From Elysia crispata (Eukaryota; Mollusca; Gastropoda; Plakobranchidae), in contig JAWDGP010000252.1 of assembly GCA_033675545.1 (NCBI GenBank), positions 62,001-126,000 on the forward strand: a stretch of DNA of 64,000 nt. Reading direction: 5' to 3'. Numbering within the stretch: the stretch's first letter is position 1; the number at the start of each line of letters is the position of its first letter. The notes below the pieces were generated by a model that saw nothing but the letters and a program-made list of their open reading frames with translations, did no database searches and was not told the DNA's origin. This document shows, in pieces, positions 36,402 through 50,549 of the stretch. The position numbers and the translations under genes are program-made.

Positions 36402-36590
36402 AGTAAACATAAACTGTTTGTGTCTAATCACAAAGGATTGTGTCTTCACAGGCACGGGGCAGGCTGGATGCTGGAGCAAAGTCGTCATTGCTGACAAAAC
36501 ATGCTGCAACTAGATTTTGGTCATCGCGTGTCATTTTCAGTGTCAGGGTGGAGCTAACCAAGTCAGTGCATGGCTGCTTGACTGGTTGAG
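36402..36590 (-). pseudogene. Ig cassette C, exon 3 (stop codon and lost acceptor)
   Basis: Paralogue of 697-885 with the same 189-bp extent. It encodes STLTLKMTRDDQNLVAACF, then FVSNDDFAPASSLPRACEDT. A TAG at 36424-36426 replaces the glutamine codon of CDQ. The acceptor dinucleotide expected at 36591-36592 reads AA instead of AG on the minus strand. The donor gtgagt is intact. Either change alone would disable normal use of the exon. Confidence 0.85.
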
Positions 36591-37690
36591 TTTGTGCACA
36601 TAAGATGGAATGAGTGAAACATGGATATACCTGAAAATTCTAGAATTTCAAACAACGTGAGATTGACTTTAAAAAACCGCTATCTATTATAATGGGATTC
36701 CAAGCTGATACTCATATTTGCTTCATCCTTGCTGTTTGGAAAAAAATCAAAGCTTTACACAATTTTGCCAATTCATCCTTTGAACGAAATCCAAAGTCAC
36801 CCCCCAAAAAAAAAAAAAAAAAAAAAAAATCAGTGAAAAACAAACGAAAGGATTCATAAACAATTCTTATATTGAATCAATTCAAAAGAAAGAGATGCAG
36901 AATCCCTATAATAAAAGTTCTCAGAAGTTAACTTGGGAATAAAGTCCATTCAATTATTGCTGCTTCAGTAATTATCACTTTGCAACTTTGAGAGCATATT
37001 CGTATCATTTAAGCAAACCACAACGCTTATTAAAACGTTTTCACAGAAGTGTTTTTATAACAGACTTGCTCAAAGGCATGAACTTTATACCTCGAAAGTT
37101 AATTAAAGGTAAATGACCCAGTCAGCTGAATGTTTCGATGCTGAGATATCCATCTTATTTTTACAACCCATAACTTTGAATTTTTTTATGAATTCAATGT
37201 GAATCTCTGTATGTGTGCTTACCTTTTTTTTGTCAGAGATGCCAAACGTTTGAAAAAAATGTAAAAAAAGAAAAAAACAAAAAGCAAAAAAACCAACCAA
37301 CAATTATAAATTCTTCCATAGTATTTAGAAAGCCACGAACCTTTAGTAAATAAGAAAAATATTATAAATTCAAATAAATTCACAATCGGTCTGGTACATG
37401 TTTCACTGTACTTAGAACCAAAATTATCCCCTTTATTTGTTACCTTTTCGCTCCCGTTATAGTTTTCTTCTTAAGTTTGCCTCTAAACGGTTTTTCATCA
37501 CCGTTAGTTCAATACCTATTTGATTTATGTTAAATAAAATATGAACTGATCCAAAACTTTCAAAGAGAGTCAAGAGCTAACTCTTGACAATGGCGCCGAA
37601 GATATGACATTTTGATTGTTAAAACCTAGTTGTAGCAATGTAGTCCACCCTCCTCTGAATAAATAATAAGCGTTGTGGATAGAAAACTAA
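36591..37690 (-). other. Intron 2 of cassette C, part shared with cassette A
   Basis: Aligns by eye to about 900-1990 of cassette A, for example the segment ending TTGACAATGGCGCCGAAGAT against TTGACAATGTTGCCGAAAAT. The alignment breaks near 37630, where the extra Harbinger and satellite DNA begins. No gene seen. Confidence 0.55.
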
Positions 37691-37781
37691 TTTACTTGCT
37701 TTCCCGAAAATTTGAACGATGTAGCGGTAGGCTTAGGGAAGGGCCACACTGGGAGCGAAGCGGGCGGGGAGAAGCGAAGCG

Positions 37782-39472
37782 GGAACATTGAATACAATAA
37801 TAAAGAGATGACTGGCCACATCGCCAGCGAAGCGGGAACATTAAATACAATAATAAAGAGATGACTGGCCACATCGCCAGCGAAGCGGGAACATTAAATA
37901 CAATAATAAAGAGATGACTGGCCACACTGGGAGCGAAGCGGGAACATTAAATACAATAATAAAGAGATGACTGGCCACACTGGGAGCGAAGCGGGAACAT
38001 TAAATACAATAATAAAGAGATGACTGGCCACATCGCCAGCGAAGCGGGAACATTAAATACAATAATAAAGAGATGACTGGCCACATCGCCAGCGAAGCGG
38101 GAACATTAAATACAATAATAAAGAGATGACTGGCCACATCGCCAGCGAAGCGGGAACATTAAATACAATAATAAAGAGATGACTGGCCACATCGCCAGCG
38201 AAGCGGGAACATTAAATACAATAATAAAGAGATGACTGGCCACATCGCCAGCGAAGCGGGAACATTAAATACAATAATAAAGAGATGACTGGCCACACTG
38301 GGAGCGAAGCGAAGCGGGAACATTAAATACAGTAATAAAGAGATGACTGGCCACATCGCCAGCGAAGCGGGAACATTAAATACAATAATAAAGAGATGAC
38401 TGGCCACATCGCCAGCTAAGCGGGAACATTAAATACAATAATAAAGAGATGACTGGCCACATCGCCAGCTAAGCGGGAACATTAAATACAATAATAAAGA
38501 GATGACTGGCCACATCGCCAGCTAAGCGGGAACATTAAATACAATAATAAAGAGATGACTGGCCACATCGCCAGCGAAGCGGGAACATTAAATACAATAA
38601 TAAAGAGATGACTGACCACATCGCCAGCGAAGCGAAGCGGGAACATTAAATACAATAATAAAGAGATGACTGGCCACATCGCCAGCGAAGCGAAGCGGGA
38701 ACATTAAATACAATAATAAAGAGATGACTGGCCACACCGCCAGCAAAGCGGGAACATTAAATACAATAATAAAGAGATGACTGACCACATCGCCAGCGAA
38801 GCGAAGCGGGAACATTAAATACAATAATAAAGAGATGACTGGCCACATCGCCAGCGAGGCGGGAACATTAAATACAATAATAAAGAGATGACTGGCCACA
38901 TCGCCAGCGAAGCGAAGCGGGAACATTAAATACAATAATAAAGAGATGACTGGCCACATCGCCAGCGAAGCGGGAACATTAAATACAATAATAAAGAGAT
39001 GACTGACCACATCGCCAGCGAAGCGAAGCGGGAACATTAAATACAATAATAAAGAGATGACTGGCCACATCGCCAGCGAGGCGGGAACATTAAATACAAT
39101 AATAAAGAGATGACTGGCCACATCGCCAGCGAGGCGGGAACATTAAATACAATAATAAAGAGATGACTGCCCACATCGCCAGCGAAGCGAAGCGGGAACA
39201 TTGAATACAATAATAAAGAGATGACTGGCCACATCGCCAGCGAAGCGGGAACATTGAATACAATAATAAAGAGATGACTGGCCACATCGCCAGCGAAGCG
39301 GGAACATTGAATACAATAATAAAGAGATGACTGGCCACATCGCCAGCGAAGCGGGAACATTAAATACAATAATAAAGAGATGACTGGCCACATCGCCAGC
39401 GAAGCGAAGCGGGAACATTGAATACAATAATAAAGAGATGACTGGCCACATCGCCAGCGAAGCGATCCGTGG
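37782..39472. repeat. 53/58-bp minisatellite derived from the Harbinger TIR (~31 copies)
   Basis: The unit is ACATCGCCAGCGAAGCGGG followed by AACATTAAATACAATAATAA and AGAGATGACTGGCC, 53 bp in total. A 58-bp variant doubles GAAGC. At 37925, 37980 and 38295 the unit carries CACACTGGGAGCGAAGCGGG instead of the ACATCGCCAGC form, which is the inner TIR sequence of the host element. Long minus-strand open frames (MASHLFIIVFNVPASLAMWP repeated) are products of the repeat and have no independent support as protein. Confidence 0.93.
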
Positions 39473-39604
39473 CGAAGCGGCGCGAGAGATTGGACCATTT
39501 CCCTTCGCTCTCATCGCTGGGTTATCACTTGCACTTTCACTCATTTCACTAAGCTCTATCAATACGAGTTTGTCTGGAGCACACAGTCTACACACGTATT
39601 GTTA

Positions 39605-39865
39605 TCAGCAAGCTACAGAGTATACAGTTTCAGCGACAGTGTAAAATAAGAGAAACATACAATGAAGACGCTCAGTTGTTGCGATTGGCTTTCTGAAGTT
39701 TGTAGTCCTTCTTTTGATTTTATCCTCAATCAATTCGTGCAGACGAAAAAAGGAATCGCGACTCATTCGAAAGTAACTGAAAAATCTGCTTTCATCGTCA
39801 ATGAAATTCCAAGTCAAATGGTGGAATTCTCCGTGTTCTTGTCGCATTCGATTGATTGGATGCAC
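39605..39865 (-). pseudogene. PIF/Harbinger transposase N-terminal fragment
   Basis: Encodes HPINRMRQEHGEFHHL, then FFSYFRMSRDSFFRLHELIE and RRTTNFRKPIATTERLHCMF. The H-P-x-N-R-x-R-x-x-x-G-E-F start, the Y-F-R-M-S helix and the R-x-P-I-x-x-x-E-R-L region are typical of the N-terminus of Harbinger transposases. The DDE catalytic part is missing; after 39605 the sequence passes into unrelated DNA and the satellite. Confidence 0.75.
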
Positions 39866-40085
39866 CCATAATTTTCTTTCTTTCTTCTTCGGATAATCAT
39901 CATCAAGAAGCGGCAGCTAACCTTTTCCTACTCATTGTCAAATCAAATGACAGATTGTGCAAAAAGTGCAGCATGGATCTGCTTTGATTCGCCCGCTGTC
40001 CTTCGCTCTCGGTTAGGCCACTTGAAAAAATCGCTTCGCTTCTCCCTGCCCGCTTCGCTCCCAGTGTGGCCCTTCCCTAAGCCTA

Positions 40086-41153
40086 TGTCTCTACATTTCC
40101 GCTCAGCGGGTCACCACTGTTCTTCTGGCGTGCTGGTTCTTGATTTACATGTATGGAGGTGGGATACTAGGTCTTATTTTAGATTTTGGTACAGGCTCAA
40201 TTTCGAAATGGGTAACTTGTCATCAGGGAAAATAAAAGCCCATCATGTATTACTCCCAGTTAGGGCCTACTAGGTTTAAGGTGATATATATATATTAAAA
40301 AATTTGTTGTTTCGTTTTTACCCATTTTGAGTTTCCATTTATCATCTGCATGTAAATATCTTTGTATTGTTTCTTGTTCTTGTTTTTGTGCCTGATGAAC
40401 ATAACTCATGCAATTAAAGTTACAAATTCGATTAAGGATGGATTGACTTAAATGGAAAAGATAATATCAATAGATCTACAGGTTCTACTTCTAGATCATG
40501 ATATCACTGTTTCAAAAATTTATGTTTGCAGTTTAATGATGTTTTTAGACGACCTCCAAAGTTTTTCACTTTTGAAATGGAAGCAAAACAAATAAGATAG
40601 ATAAACTTTCAAATAGTTATGTTGTTAGCTAATTCGGAATTTTGCAACGCATGTAATGTTTGTCTTCTTTTTTTATTTCTTAAATGATAGCTATAAGGTA
40701 TAAATAAATTCAATATACACACATTTGTCCCCCTTGAAAAGTTAGTGGCACTGTTTTGGGAGGCAGTTCCTTTGTTTACACTACAGAATTTAGCGCCAAG
40801 TCAGAAGTTCCAGATATTAATTATAGCTCTCCGGAAATATCCAAGAGCGGCTGAACAAAAGCAAAGAAAAACCAACACAATCTTGCTTTTTCCCGGAAGT
40901 ATGACATATATGCAATTATTTTTTAACGTTTAAAGCTGCATGTTTACAGTGAACCTTTTTTGTCTCACCTCCAAATGCTGATATGCCTGTTCAATTATGC
41001 TTTGGCTCAAACAATACGCAATTTGAAAAAAAAAACCAACAGAAAACAAAGTTATCAATAAGACCAAAAAAAATGTTATTAATCGTTAAGTATTACGAAA
41101 GCAGTAATTGTACGTTCAGATATGGATCTGTTGAAAAAGGGATCTTTACTTAC
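40086..41153 (-). other. Intron 2 of cassette C, distal part
   Basis: The stretch 40620-40840 aligns to 2400-2600 of cassette A, which marks the return to shared intron sequence after the inserted DNA. No gene seen. Confidence 0.55.
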
Positions 41154-41325
41154 TCTTGATGGAAGAAAGCCTGTTGTCAGCGGATGAGATATCTTCTGAG
41201 ACATTCTTGCGATAGACCCGCCAAAGAACCGAAACCTTGTCGGGGCTTCCGACATTAGCAGTGCACCTAAGCACCACTTCGTCATTTTCCAGGACTCCTT
41301 GATATGGCTGGAGCTGATGGTGAAA
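41154..41325 (-). pseudogene. Ig cassette C, exon 2 (23-bp deletion)
   Basis: Paralogue of 2932-3126 and 31045-31239 but 172 bp long instead of 195. The 23 missing bases lie after the CCAGCCATATC that follows the linker, so the frame from the phase-1 acceptor (ttttcag) runs into a stop within about 15 codons. The downstream part still reads GVLENDEVVLRCTANVGSPD in its own frame. The donor gtaagt is intact. Confidence 0.85.
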
Positions 41326-43900
<2,575 letters not shown>

Positions 43901-43974
43901 TGTGTTATATGTATAAAAATATACCGTAATGTATATTTTGTGTTTATTAAATAGAATGAAATGAAATTTCAAAT

Positions 43975-44090
43975 TCCTTTATACATTACGTTGACGACAA
44001 AGGGCATGGTGTTAATGATGAACATAACGACCATCAACTAAACACCAAGACAGACAAAGGTGATGATGGGCTCCAATATGGCTTTGCTAA
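43975..44090 (+). repeat. Single-copy relative of the 65-72-bp satellite flank
   Basis: About 110 bp aligning to 45612-45735, with shared CATTACRTTGACG, AAAGGGC-TGGTGTT and ACCATCAA-TAAA-ACC blocks. In the second place it runs directly into the satellite array; here it ends at GATGGGCTCC without amplification. Confidence 0.6.
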
Positions 44091-44263
44091 AGGTAATAGA
44101 TGTGCAGTTGAAGAGAAAGCTTTTGATAGATTTTAACTGGATTGTTATAAAACAAACCCGCTTGCTTCTAAAATATTCTTTTAAAAAATTTATACTACAA
44201 TTTTCCAGGCAATGTGTTCCCCTGCTTAAAGAAATGTTTGGTGAATGCAAAGCATAGGACCTG

Positions 44264-44529
<266 letters not shown>

Positions 44530-44686
44530 AGGGTGGGGGGAGATAGAGGTGACAGAAGAGCTAGCACCAGAGAGACACTGCTATTATTGGTTGGAATTTC
44601 GACTAGCCCAAATTAAATGACATTATGTATGCTTTTGGTAACACTAGATTGCGTACCTAATCGCCTATCTGTCTATCTATTTATCT

Positions 44687-44687
<1 letters not shown>

Positions 44688-44764
<77 letters not shown>

Positions 44765-44948
44765 TGAAGATAAGGTGGAATAATTGATGAAAGTGCTCAA
44801 CTGATGGAGCAATACATAAATATAGAAGATCTTACCTTAAATTTCCATGCATACTACACTGGTGTTTCAAGCGGAGGACAGGCGACAGCTTTGTCCTCCG
44901 CTTGAAACACCAGTGTAGTATGCATGGAAATTTAAGGTAAGATCTTTC
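44688..44948. mobile_element. Foldback element, copy 2, with (CT)n and (TA)n head
   Basis: A CT then TA tract (44688-44760), a flank of about 60 bp that contains AAGTGCTCAACTG, and then an almost perfect palindrome (44821-44948) with arms of about 58 bp around a 9-bp centre. Arm motifs AGATCTTACCTTAA and CACTGGTGTTTCAAGCGGAG match copy 1 at 4508-4860. The flank plus TA tract is present at copy 1 in the opposite orientation, so flank and palindrome belong to one element. No protein is encoded. Confidence 0.72.
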
Positions 44949-44967
44949 TTATATATATATATATATT

Positions 44968-44998
<31 letters not shown>

Positions 44999-45078
44999 GA
45001 AACAAATATAGTTATATATATACACACACACACACATTATATCCATCATCAAAGCTGCCCTTTTTCTCTTCATGGTTT

Positions 45079-45495
45079 TTACTGGCAGAATGTATTATGC
45101 TGATTCGTGACATCGTCATGCGACACGCTCAGAACAGCTTCTTCTGTAAACATATGCATGGAAATGGATCGGACTCTGCAATAATTATGCCAAGTCTGGT
45201 GGTACTGCAGAACAGATCCTGAAAATGTTCCATTTCCTGGTGTTACAGAAAGCCAATAAAAGTACCGGCAGTCGGGAATGGTTTTACACAGCAATGTCAT
45301 AAGGATGCGATGGTTGAGAAGACTTTCAAACTCTACTGCGATTGATGTCAGGTATTGCATTCCACAGCTTATGAAATATCCCACGCTGACTAAACTGACA
45401 TTTTTTAAACCTGTTTCTTTGTGAAAGCTTTTTAAAATACGGGGGCTATTCAAGCATTCTGTTGCTTGTACGAGCTCTGTAATTGGATACGGCAT
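45079..45495 (-). other. Unrecognised 138-codon open frame
   Basis: Open from MPYPITELVQATECLNSPRI to the VTNQHNTFCQ stop, with balanced composition and several cysteines and aromatic residues. I do not recognise a domain, there is no hydrophobic leader, and no convincing splice sites define it. It could be the antisense of an old transposon or a chance frame. It sits between the foldback element and the satellite arrays. Confidence 0.2.
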
Positions 45496-45734
45496 CGTGC
45501 CTTATAGTCCCCAGTCAGAAGTTCCTAGATTTTTGTAGAACCCTCTCACCAAGAAAGTAAAAGGGGAGGTAAGATCACTCTGCTCACTCTGCTTGGTATG
45601 TGAAAAGAATAGAATTCCAAATAACATTAAATATTACATTGACGTTAAAGGGCCTGGTGTTTATAATAAGCATGATGGCCATCAAATAAATACCAACAAA
45701 AATGATGGCGATAATAGACTCCGTGATGACCCCC

Positions 45735-46278
45735 CAAAAAGCGGTGACATAAATGTTGACGACAATGATGGTAGTGATAATGGACTCCGTGATGACCCCC
45801 AGACAAACGGTACATTAATGTTGACTATAATGATAGTACTGATAATGGAATCCGTGATGACCCCCAGACAAACGGTACATTAATGTTGACTACAATAATG
45901 GTAGTGATAATGGACTCCGTGATGACCCCCCAAAAAGCGGTGACATAAATGTTGACTACAATGATGGTAGTGATAATGGAATCCGTGATGACCCCAAGAC
46001 AAACGGTACATTAATGTGGACTACAATAATGGTAGTAAAAATGGATTCCGTGATGACCCCCCAAAAAACGGTGACATAAATGTTGACTACAATGATAGTA
46101 CTGATAATGGAATCCGTGACGACCCCAAGACAAACGGTACATTAATGTTGACTACAATGATGGTAGTAAAAATGGATTCCGTGATGACCCCAAAACAAAC
46201 GGTACATTAATGTTGACTACAATGATGGTAGTGATAATGGACTCCGTGATGACCCCCGGACAAACGGTGACATAAATG
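45735..46278 (+). repeat. Satellite array 1, ~65-bp unit, about 8 copies
   Basis: The unit contains TTAATGTTGACTAYAATGAT, then AATGGAMTCCGTGATGACCC and CAGACAAACGGTAC. Copies vary at several places (GATGGTAGT or GATAGTACT; CAAAAAGCGGTGACAT or CAGACAAACGGTACAT). It is homologous to array 2 but more diverged. Confidence 0.9.
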
Positions 46279-46629
46279 TGAGGCAGCTGAGGACTTTCAG
46301 TCGGAAGTCGCATCTACGGATTTTGAGTAACAGGGTTAAAAAGAAAAAAAAATATCGATTCTTGGTCGATGTGGAGTTATGGTCATAACTGCAATCTATA
46401 ACATTTTTTATTCATGCCCCGTAAATAGAACACCTGAAAACAACCGTTTAAACTGATCATTTTGCATTTTTGTAAGGCTACCTCTGTTAGCATGAATACT
46501 AAAACATAGAATCTAGTGTGCATCTTCCGTTTCAATCGTTTGATAAGTTTTCAGTTCGGAGCGAAATACGAACGTTCTACTCTTTATAACTTGGCACGTC
46601 GCACAGAAAACATTAATAAATATTGTAAG

Positions 46630-46682
<53 letters not shown>

Positions 46683-47384
46683 TGCCATAAGCGTGGTATT
46701 TGTGTTTTGCTTTAAAATAGACAGTGCTTGTGATCAGTTGTGAATCAGAGAGCAATGGCGTCCGACGCATCCAGATCTAGATCTAGAGACACTGTTCGTG
46801 ATGAGCGAAACTAGATTGCTGCTCTATTTAATAGATTTAATGCGCGAATGATGACAATGCACTAGACCAGAACTACTTTGATCATCTTCATGATTATTTG
46901 GGCACAAATCCAAATACTTCTGACTCTGACTTTGATGACACTGATACTGGCGATCTTGAAAAGTGATTGTACTCAAAAGGAAACACCAAGACAGTGCTTA
47001 CTCTGCGGATATTGATGACTATTAAAAGTCTATAAACCATTAGAAATATAAGAAATAGACATAAATATTGACCATTCACTCCTTAAATTATTGCACAATC
47101 ATATTCCACTTCATTTTATATGTAATTGGTATGCAGAAGTCGTTTTGTATTGGAAATGTAAAAAAAAAGGACAAAAAAAAAAAAGGTACCAAAACTTTAA
47201 AGGCCATTTTCTCAAAAGTGGGAATAAGTAGGTATGAATCTTTGAAACACAATATGTCAGCTTCTAATAACAATTTTAAGAAGCTGTAAACGCCTTTCTC
47301 TTTAGACATGTTTCCTGTTTCAGAAAACTTAATAGCTTAGTATGCTAAAAAATCGACTAACAGGAAATCCCTGGCCCCTCATAC
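46279..47384 (+). mobile_element. Putative element interrupting the satellite arrays
   Basis: About 1.1 kb of unrelated DNA sits between the last unit of array 1 and the first of array 2. Its ends are imperfect inverted repeats (TGAGGCAGCTGAGG on the left, GTATGAGGGGCCAGGG as the complement of the right end), and ATG is found on both sides as a possible 3-bp target duplication. It includes a (TA)n tract (46630-46679) and a short broken coding trace from 46755 (MASDASRSRSRDTVRDERN, later an acidic NPNTSDSDFDDTDTGDLEK). This fits a non-autonomous DNA element with a relic transposase N-terminus. The family is unknown. Confidence 0.4.
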
Positions 47385-47387
47385 ATG

Positions 47388-49805
47388 TTGACGACAACGA
47401 TAGTAGTGATACTGATCTCCGTGATGACTCCCAAGACAAACGGTGACATAAATGTTGACGACAACGATAGTAGTGATACTGATCTCCGTGATGACTCCCA
47501 AGACAAACGGTGACATAAATGTTGACGACAACGATAGTAGTGATACTGATCTCCGTGATGACTCCCAAGACAAACGGTGACATAAATGTTGACGAGACGA
47601 CAACGATAGTAGTGATACTGATCTCCGTGATGACTCCCAAGACAAACGGTGACATAAATGTTGACGAGACGACAACGATAGTAGTGATACTGATCTCCGT
47701 GATGACTCCCAAGACAAACGGTGACATAAGTGTTGACGACAACGATAGTAGTGATACTGATCTCCGTGATGACTCCCAAGACAAACGGTGACATAAATGT
47801 TGACGAGACGACAACGATAGTAGTGATACTGATCTCCGTGATGACTCCCAAGACAAACGGTGACATAAATGTTGACGAGACGACAACGATAGTAGTGATA
47901 CTGATCTCCGTGATGACTCCCAAGACAAACGGTGACATAAATGTTGACGAGACGACAACGATAGTAGTGATACTGATCTCCGTGATGACTCCCAAGACAA
48001 ACGGTGACATAAATGTTGACGAGACGACAACGATAGTAGTGATACTGATCTCCGTGATGACTCCCAAGACAAACGGTGACATAAATGTTGACGAGACGAC
48101 AACGATAGTAGTGATACTGATCTCCGTGATGACTCCCAAGACAAACGGTGACATAAATGTTGACGAGACGACAACGATAGTAGTGATACTGATCTCCGTG
48201 ATGACTCCCAAGACAAACGGTGACAAAAATGTTGACGAGACGACAACGATAGTAGTGATACTGATCTCCGTGATGACTCCCAAGACAAACGGTGACATAA
48301 ATGTTGACGAGACGACAACGATAGTAGTGATACTGATCTCCGTGATGACTCCCAAGACAAACGGTGACATAAGTGTTGACGAGACGACAACGATAGTAGT
48401 GATACTGATCTCCGTGATGACTCCCAAGACAAACGGTGACATAAATGTTGACGAGACGACAACGATAGTAGTGATACTGATCTCCGTGATGACTCCCAAG
48501 ACAAACGGTGACATAAGTGTTGACGACAACGATAGTAGTGATACTGATCTCCGTGATGACTCCCAAGACAAACGGTGACATAAATGTTGACGAGACGACA
48601 ACGATAGTAGTGATACTGATCTCCGTGATGACTCCCAAGACAAACGGTGACATAAATGTTGACGAGACGACAACGATAGTAGTGATACTGATCTCCGTGA
48701 TGACTCCCAAGACAAACGGTGACATAAATGTTGACGACAACGATAGTAGTGATACTGATCTCCGTGATGACTCCCAAGACAAACGGTGACATAAATGTTG
48801 ACGACAACGATAGTAGTGATACTGATCTCCGTGATGACTCCCAAGACAAACGGTGACATAAATGTTGACGACAACGATAGTAGTGATACTGATCTCCGTG
48901 ATGACTCCCAAGACAAACGGTGACATAAGTGTTGACGACAACGATAGTAGTGATACTGATCTCCGTGATGACTCCCAAGACAAACGGTGACATAAATGTT
49001 GACGAGACGACAACGATAGTAGTGATACTGATCTCCGTGATGACTCCCAAGACAAACGGTGACATAAATGTTGACGAGACGACAACGATAGTAGTGATAC
49101 TGATCACCGTGATGACTCCCAAGACAAACGGTGACATAAATGTTGACGAGACGACAACGATAGTAGTGATACTGATCTCCGTGATGACTCCCGAGACAAA
49201 CGGTGACATAAATGTTGACGAGACGACAACGATAGTAGTGATACTGATCTCCGTGATGACTCCCAAGACAAACGGTGACATAAGTGTTGACGACAACGAT
49301 AGTAGTGATACTGATCTCCGTGATGACTCCCGAGACAAACGGTGACATAAATGTTGACGAGACGACAACGATAGTAGTGATACTGATCACCGTGATGACT
49401 CCCAAGACAAACGGTGACATAAATGTTGACGAGACGACAACGATAGTAGTGATACTGATCACCGTGATGACTCCCGAGACAAACGGTGACATAAATGTTG
49501 ACGAGACGACAACGATAGTAGTGATACTGATCTCCGTGATGACTCCCAAGACAAACGGTGACATAAGTGTTGACGACAACGATAGTAGTGATACTGATCT
49601 GCGTGATGACTCAAGACAAACGGTGACAAAAATGTTGACTAGACGACAACGATAGTAGTGATACTGATCACCGTGATGACTCCCAAGACAAACGGTGACA
49701 TAAGTGTTGACGACAACGATAGTAGTGATACTGATCTGCGTGATGACTCAAGACAAACGGTGACAAAAATGTTGACGAGACGACAACGATAGTAGGGATA
49801 CTGAA
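47388..49805 (+). repeat. Satellite array 2, 67/72-bp unit, about 35 copies
   Basis: The unit reads GACATAAATGTTGACGAGAC, then GACAACGATAGTAGTGATAC, TGATCTCCGTGATGACTCCC and AAGACAAACGGT (72 bp). A 67-bp variant lacks five bases at the GAGAC step. Copies are nearly identical inside the block; the last two at 49600-49800 differ more. All three minus-strand frames are open for 1.7-2.2 kb, purely because the unit lacks stop codons on that strand. There is no start context, splice site or domain to suggest translation. Confidence 0.96.
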
Positions 49806-50549
49806 CTTCCTTCAATGGAATTCCTGCATAAATGCATTCAATCTTTGAAAACAGTAACGAATTTTAGCCTTGCAATCTCATAAATGATTATGGCAAACTC
49901 GATCTTCACTGATTTGGTCATGAAGTCAAGAATAAATTCATCTCTTCACAAAGGAGCAAGTAAAAGCCACATGTATAGAATCTGGTACAAGAAATGCCGA
50001 GGGCTAGGGTATAAGTTTAAATAATAAAAAAAAACAACGGTCAGACTTATAAGAAAAGGACTAAAGTGCTCAACTGTGGAAGCTTTCGTGTTTGAGTTAT
50101 TCCTGCACACGACCCTATTATCAATTAAACAAGGTATCTATGAAGCTTGAAAAGGGAAAAAGAAAGAACGAAGAGCTACAACTTTGTATCTTTGCTTCTC
50201 TTTCCTAATCAACCTTTGTACCGAGCAGAATACGTTAAATAAGCATACAATACAAAAACTTTTTAGGATTCATCTGACTTAATCACTAATCAATTATACC
50301 ACTTTTATAAAAAAAAAATGCTGTTCCCTTTAATCTTATCAAAGCGATGCTTTTCGGGAATATTACAAGGAGCTTAATTTAATATTGTGAAGAACAGCTT
50401 TTCTATTGATTGAATGACAAGAATGTCGGAGATGCATTCCATACATATATAGCTTCATAATTTATACTGTTTAAAAAAAAAACACAAAACAAAACAATGT
50501 TTGAAATTCTAACTCGCTCTGAGTGATAATAAAAAGAATGCCAACTCAC
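49806..50549 (-). other. Flank between satellite and domain F
   Basis: AT-rich DNA. A short match to the foldback flank (AAGTGCTCAACTGTGGAAGC at about 50064-50083) may be a fragment of that family. No gene seen. Confidence 0.4.

Larger units (their letters stand above)
37728..40085 (-). mobile_element. PIF/Harbinger element with internal satellite expansion
   Basis: Terminal inverted repeats of about 54 bp (37728-37781 and 40031-40085) share TAGGCTTAGGGAAGGGCCAC followed by the ACTGGGAGCGAAGCGGGC motif. The right part (39605-39865, minus strand) holds the N-terminus of a PIF/Harbinger transposase. The remaining interior is a 53/58-bp satellite of about 31 copies whose unit includes TIR sequence. 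The element lies in intron 2 of cassette C and is absent from cassettes A and B. A TTA target duplication is not clear. The second Harbinger protein (Myb-like) is absent. Confidence 0.75.

Noticed and set aside
37687-39595. Repeated hydrophobic open frames on the minus strand (SHLFIIVFNVPASLAMWP type)
   Set aside because: They come from the 53/58-bp minisatellite; the hydrophobic look comes from the T-rich complement of the unit, not from membrane segments.
47329-49579. Minus-strand open frames of 568-740 codons and plus-strand ones up to 282 codons
   Set aside because: They are translations of the 67/72-bp satellite, are open in several frames at once and have no start, splice or domain evidence.
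47388-49805. CRISPR-like regular repeats
   Set aside because: There are no unique spacers between conserved repeats and no cas genes, and the context is animal nuclear DNA; these are tandem satellites.
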